Part shown: piece by piece, positions 59,506-64,000 of the stretch | How the letters are laid out: the number at the start of each line of letters is the position of its first letter | Numbering within the stretch: position 1 is the stretch's first letter | NCBI GenBank assembly: GCA_949592205.1 | Contig: CATIUR010000001.1 | Span: 243,651,250-243,715,249, forward strand | Length of the DNA: 64,000 bases | Reading direction: 5' to 3' | Source: Helichrysum umbraculigerum | Lineage: Eukaryota > Streptophyta > Magnoliopsida > Asterales > Asteraceae | Translations under genes and position numbers: made by a program | The notes under the pieces: generated by a model | The model's input: only the letters and a program-made list of their open reading frames with translations | Databases searched by the model: none | Told to the model about the DNA's origin: nothing

Positions 59506-61542
59506 TGTAACATCCCGTTTCTGGACCCGAAAATAAATTGTATTTTATTAAGTTTGGTTGGTTTATTTGAAAATAAACAAGTAAAAGAGCCCCAGTTTTT
59601 ATTGTGACAAGTAAAATGTTACTTGTTTTAAAAAGTTAAAGTTGACGGTAAAATAAAATATTTTGACTTGCGGGTATTTTCAGGTTCCAGACAATAGGCT
59701 TAGAAGGGGTATAATTTTAAACATAATAAGATGGGGCGGTGGGGATATACCGACTCATTTTATTCTCATCACTTCTCTTTTCTTCTTGAACCTTCAAACT
59801 CATTCTCTCAAAGTTCACTAAAGTAAAGAAATCAAAAAGAAAGAAAGATTAACAAGTTGTGAGATTAATTCATAGAATCAGATTCACCATCATCATCACT
59901 ATCTTGTGTATCTTTTGATTGTAAGTGTTCTTGAACCTATTTCATAGAATTTGGGTATAGAATGAATATAAATGATTGATATGAATTGAAGCTTAGAAAT
60001 TGTTGTATGAAGATTATAGATTGATTATATGATGATTTGTGATTGTTGGTAGTGTTCTTCAAATTATAAGTTAGGTTTTGATGATTTTGTAAATTGATGA
60101 TGATATATGTTAGAAATTAAGTTAGATAGTTTATTAGATGATGTTTGCTGTAATGGTATGTTTCTAGTTCATTTTCATTACTTGTAATCGGAGCTAAGAC
60201 TTAAAAATTAGGAGTTGGGTGTTAAAAGTTCGTAACTTGTTTGCTGTTTCTGCTGATGCTGTAAATGATGATCCAGCCGGCGGGTCATTAGACTCAGCCG
60301 GCGGGTTGTGTTTGTGTGTAGGTGAGCCGGCGGGTGAAAACACCTAGCCGGCGGCTCGTAAAAGCTTTATTACTCAAAATAAGTTCTGATGTGGTAAAAG
60401 TTAAATCACCCGGCGGTTGAACATGGGTACCCGGCGGGTCAGGGTGCCAAGCCGGCGGCTTCCCTACCCAAGCCGGCGGCTTTTGGGTGTTTTCAGCAAA
60501 TTAAGTTTTGATTGTATGATTAATTGATAAGTGTTTAATTGTTGTATGTTATAATATGAATTAGTTGAATGATATGATAAATAGTGTTATGTTTTGGATT
60601 ATGTTAGAATTTGAAGAATTGAAGTGGAATACGGAATAAGATACTAACTTGTTGTTATTGTTGTATTATCAGATAAGCGGACGACCACTCAGTAAAGTTA
60701 GACCTCTGAGTTGGTGATCAGACGATAATATTTGGTGAGTGGAATTGTAGTCCTCGGTTCAACCCAGTTGTAACGGGTTTGGGTTACAACGGGTAAATCA
60801 GGATAGTTTCAGTTGTAGTTATTGCCATGTTACTTTCAATTATTCAGTTGTTGATTATATTGATAGAATTTGATTGATCAAGTTGTAAAGTTATTCATTT
60901 GGTTTACATAACTGCATATGATATGCCTTTATGTGACAAGTTGTTGTGATGAATTGGAGTGAGGTCAGCGTGCGGGTTGGGTTTGATTACTACTGTGTAG
61001 CTGTCTAGGTTACTTGAATACACATAGTTGAAGATTAGCCTATTCAGTGAAAGTAGTAATCAGGCTATCGGTAGATCACTGGGAATGGCATGGCGCCCAG
61101 TGGTTGTGGCATACTGAGAATCGCATACAGGAGCCGCCGATCCTCATGTAGTTATGTGCTTATGTGTTTAAATCGTTGTAGTTATCAGTTGTAAGATTTG
61201 TTATAAATGGATTGAACCGTCGGTTACGGTTCCATTCACTTAGCAAAGGCTAATCCCCTCGTTGTTGTATGTTTTGCAGATTTTGGTTAGTTGATGAAGT
61301 AGATCGGATAGTAGAAGTTGACTGGGTGTTTGACTAAAATGGCGCAAACTCTGACTTTTGACAATAGAATGTTTTGGAAAGTTGAATATAACAACCGAAT
61401 TTAGTAGTATGGTTTGTAACAATAGAAGTTGATAAAAGTTTATTATGGTTCGTGTTGTAAATAATGGATATGTATATGTTTTGGGACGCGCTTCTAACGT
61501 ATAAATTATATAATATATTTGTTTTAAAAGTGGGGTCTTACA
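59506..61542 (+). repeat. 3' LTR of the young gag-only element
   Basis: Same length as the 5' LTR. The differences seen are AAAAAGGTAAAG vs AAAAAGTTAAAG and CATATTATATG vs CATATGATATG. Confidence 0.95.
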
Positions 61543-61547
61543 AACAA

Positions 61548-62149
61548 TGTCTCCACGCAGAGCAACAGTTACAAACTCCAAGTTATGGATAGGATAATTC
61601 CTCTCATATAGTTTAGGCTATCATGAAGCATAAACAATAATTCCATCTCATTGCATCAAACACGATCTAAACTCGCAAAATGTATTACAATACTTTATAG
61701 AATCATTAAATCCATCAAGCAATACTGAATCAAAATCTAACACAACAGCTGTTTCAGTGTCAAAAGACGATTTCCTGCTGTTCATTCCACAGTTAATCCA
61801 AGAATTAATCATTTCTCATATCCCTTGAGCCAAATCATATAACTTATCCGAGATAAAGTTAATCATCACTTTCCCAAATCGTCCCACATGTCTTAATCAA
61901 TACAAAATCTCATTAAAAATAGAGATTGATATTGTCAGAATTCAACCCAAAGAATATAATCCACTATCAAATACTAACTCAAGTCACATAAGTGGTAACA
62001 TGAATTATCTTATTATCAATTAATTCTATTTTAAAAGAATTAACAATCACAGTGAGATCAAATTCAGTTTATCACACAACAAACAATTATAAAGGAACAA
62101 TCAGTTCCATAATCATATAAAATATATGCTAGCACAGGGTTAATACAAA
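61548..62149 (-). other. Non-coding internal part of the minus-strand element
   Basis: About 600 AT-rich bases with no recognisable pol domain. With 55642-55955 this is the only non-gag internal sequence of the element. Confidence 0.55.
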
Positions 62150-63358
62150 AGTACCTGTAATGACGTCATCCGTCCCGACAGTTTTATCAACTGTCATCTG
62201 AAAGCTCTACCAACAACTGATGACGGATTCTTCTGCTTATGGCCAGAAGATGACAACTCCCAACCAATCCCAACTCCTATCTATTAGCCTCTGGACACAA
62301 ACTAGCTCAATGACTCTCCTTATGACAATTCTAACAAACATGATTAGGATAAGTACAATCCTTAGCATCGTGTCCAAACACACCACATTTAATGCATCTG
62401 ACAGTCTGAGAAGTACACTGTCTCTTATGTCTAGATTTACATTTATAACACCATTTGGGTTTATCAGTTGAACCATCACAGTTACCTTGCTTCCTGCTTT
62501 GCTGACTACCCTGCCATTTCTGTTTGCCCTTAGCAGAAGGATCACTTTCAGATCGCTGCTAAGCCTTTTCTTTATTTTGTACATCTCGAGCCCGTAAGTC
62601 ACTATCCACTGAATGAGCTAAGGTAAAAGCCTGAGAAAGCGAACCTACTAGTCTCACTATTGTCCGATAACTGGGTGGCAATGTTCCAACAAAATGATCA
62701 ATTTTGGTCTTGTCATCTGGAACCCACTGCTGTACAAATCTTAATTTATCTGAAAACTGGTTAATAAGTTCCTCGATTGACATCTGATCAGTCATCTGAA
62801 GTTCCATAAACTCTCATCTAATACGTGATATGTCAAACTCAGAACAATACTGTTTACACATCTTATTATAAAAATCTGACCATCTAATAGATGCTTTCTG
62901 TTGTTGAGTCAAAACAGCTGTAACTGAATCCCACCAAGTCATTGCTTGACCTTTCAAAAGTTGAATTGCATAAGGAACCTTAACATCCTCCTCACATTGA
63001 CACACCTCAAATTTTCTCTCAATATCCCGTAACCAATCTAAAGTAACCGAAGGATTATTACTGCCATGGTATTCTGATGGTTTACTAGCCATGAAAGTTT
63101 TAAATAAAGAAACTTTCTGCTGAGAAGATCCGGTTAGTTTATCCTGTAAAACATGTTGTCTGAATCCTCTAAGTTCAAGTAATTCATCCTCTAACCGAAA
63201 TACATACTCATCCCTGTCAGTATCCTCATGAGCTGAAAATGAGGTACCAGTTTGCCCCTGTCTATCATTCTGTGTTTTCAGAAGAGAAGCATCCATCCAA
63301 GAGGCATTATTGGGAGTATTGGTCGGGTGCTCATTATCGGGTGCTCATTATCTGCCAT
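62150..63358 (-). pseudogene. gag: Decayed gag of the minus-strand gag-only element
   Basis: It is homologous to the plus-strand gag at 58179 in order and motifs: FKTFMASKPSEYHGSNNPSV, LLKGQAMTWWDSV, FVQQWVPDDKTKIDHFVGTL, then three zinc knuckles at about 62310-62450 (first WCYKCKSRHKRQC, second RCIKCGVFGHDAKDC). The expected ATG is at 63358-63356. A 14-bp tandem duplication (63325-63352 region, ATAATGAGCACCCG twice) shifts the frame right after it. In-frame stops lie near 62814, near 62560 and inside the third knuckle; most fit C-to-T type changes. After the knuckles it ends near the point where protease should start, like the younger element. It is not functional. Confidence 0.85.
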
Positions 63359-63504
63359 ATTTGTATCAAAACAACATCTCACAATTTGTTAATGGTTAGT
63401 ACATAACATGCTAACCAATTCTCATGCAACACTAATCCCACACTTTGGAATGTTTGACTAAACACAAAATAGATTTGGGATTGAACACTTACCACGTTCA
63501 ATTC

Positions 63505-63531
63505 GCCCAAACCTATGCTCTGATACCAACT
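63505..63531 (-). promoter_or_regulatory. Primer-binding site, initiator tRNA-Met type, of the minus-strand element
   Basis: On the minus strand, TTGGTATCAGAGCATAGG follows the LTR end, identical to the site in the plus-strand gag-only element. This fixes the orientation of the outer element. Confidence 0.85.
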
Positions 63532-63788
63532 TATAACACCCCATATTTCATAACATTATTTAAATATATTTTACATCGGAAGCATAAGTCCAAAACATAC
63601 ATTTCATATTATATATATAAAGTCAAACCATTTTTATCAACTTGGGTGCTATATAATTTCGAATACAACACTGATTTATACAAATAAGATATCAGAGTAA
63701 ATGCCTGGTCGTCAAACATTCTATCCATTCAACAGCTTCTTGCCCAGCCCATTGTCTAATCATAACCTGCAAGAAGTAATGTGGGGGA
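63532..63788 (-). repeat. 5' LTR of the minus-strand element, interrupted
   Basis: Near-identical to 53452-53708, then replaced at 63789 by another LTR. The remainder is outside the window. Confidence 0.9.
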
Positions 63789-64000
63789 TGATAGGCATCA
63801 AATAGATATTATATTTTATAATAATTTATCCCTATATTTATATACATTTTAGTGCATTTATATGATTTTCGATACTTATTTCGTTGATATTTGCAGAGAT
63901 ATATTTTAATTAAAGATTGAAGAAAAAGGAACGAGAACAAGTCCAAAACTGAAGAAAATGAAGAAAAACCCGAAGAGAATAAAGACTTAAAGAGTGGGCC
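63789..64000 (+). mobile_element. Start of an Athila-like LTR, cut by window edge
   Basis: It begins TGATAGGCATCAAATAG directly inside the 63532 LTR. The stretch ATACTTATTTCGTTGATATTTGCA closely parallels the Athila-like LTR at 26192 (ATACTCATTTCGTTC, ATATTTGCA), and a GAAGAAAA-rich part follows. Orientation is inferred from that match. Confidence 0.6.

Larger units (their letters stand above)
55961..61542 (+). mobile_element. Young gag-only LTR retrotransposon (TR-GAG type), TSD AACAA
   Basis: 5582 bp. LTRs 55961-57997 and 59506-61542 are both 2037 bp and differ at only two positions that I found. TSD AACAA lies at 55956-55960 and 61543-61547. The primer site TGGTATCAGAGC (58001-58012) matches initiator tRNA-Met; the polypurine tract AAGGGGGGAAGA is at 59492-59503. 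The 1508-bp internal region encodes gag only; there is no protease, RT or integrase. A sequence GATTTCGGGGACGAAATCC before the PPT resembles the 3' end of pol in related Ty3 chromovirus-like elements, suggesting an internal deletion. It is inserted into the internal part of the minus-strand element. Confidence 0.93.

Overview
This is nuclear DNA of a flowering plant, most likely a eudicot. The evidence is plant-type intron/exon genes (a class III peroxidase, a TYW2/3/4 wybutosine fusion gene, an S40/DUF584 gene), AT-rich intergenic DNA, and a dense load of plant transposons. The family of plant cannot be fixed from the window alone. Only three intact host genes are visible. Most of the rest is transposable elements, many of which can be bounded to the base by target-site duplications (TSDs).

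Layout, left to right. 1-2293: 3' part of a long LTR with a cluster of palindromes. 2294-3407: inverted-repeat element. 3618-4260: decayed F-box/LRR-like pseudogene. 5170-6107: two MITEs. 6952-9249 (-): four-exon class III peroxidase of the PER42/PER21 type. 10.8-15.0 kb: Stowaway MITE, hAT-like element, SINE, a 663-bp foldback with 9-bp TSDs, and an hAT MITE that itself holds a Helitron. 15496-20800 (-): nine-exon TYW3-Kelch-TYW2 gene, 1021 aa. 21-26 kb: MITEs and a SINE, no gene. 26192-36208: full-length Athila-like Ty3 retrotransposon with LTRs, tRNA-Asp PBS and TSD, whose single gag-pol frame is broken by two stops. 36466-36728: SINE with 13-bp TSD. 37002-37583 (+): S40 gene. 38-40 kb: MITEs. 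40786-45401: complete hAT transposon with an intact transposase and a 169-bp tandem array. 45703-46423: foldback with telomere-like repeats in its loop. 48593-50749: PIF/Harbinger-type element carrying only the Myb/SANT gene. 50882-52833: MITEs and a Helitron end. 53312-64000: a nest of retrotransposons.

The right-hand nest is a foldback MITE invaded by a minus-strand gag-only LTR element (LTRs 53452-55641 and from 63532). That element was invaded by a young plus-strand gag-only LTR element (55961-61542, 2037-bp LTRs, TSD AACAA), and its other LTR by an Athila-like LTR that runs off the window. Both gag-only elements stop at the same place, where the protease should begin. They are therefore terminal-repeat retrotransposons with a gag domain (TR-GAG), presumably moved by pol supplied from relatives.

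The most unusual signal is a set of clustered odd-length palindromes in the LTRs. Three LTR families share a sense-strand CGGCG centre with different but still self-complementary arms. In the two gag-only families, and with a different motif in the LTR at 1-2293, the clusters lie a few hundred bases downstream of a conserved TTGTAAG sequence that looks like a leader splice donor.
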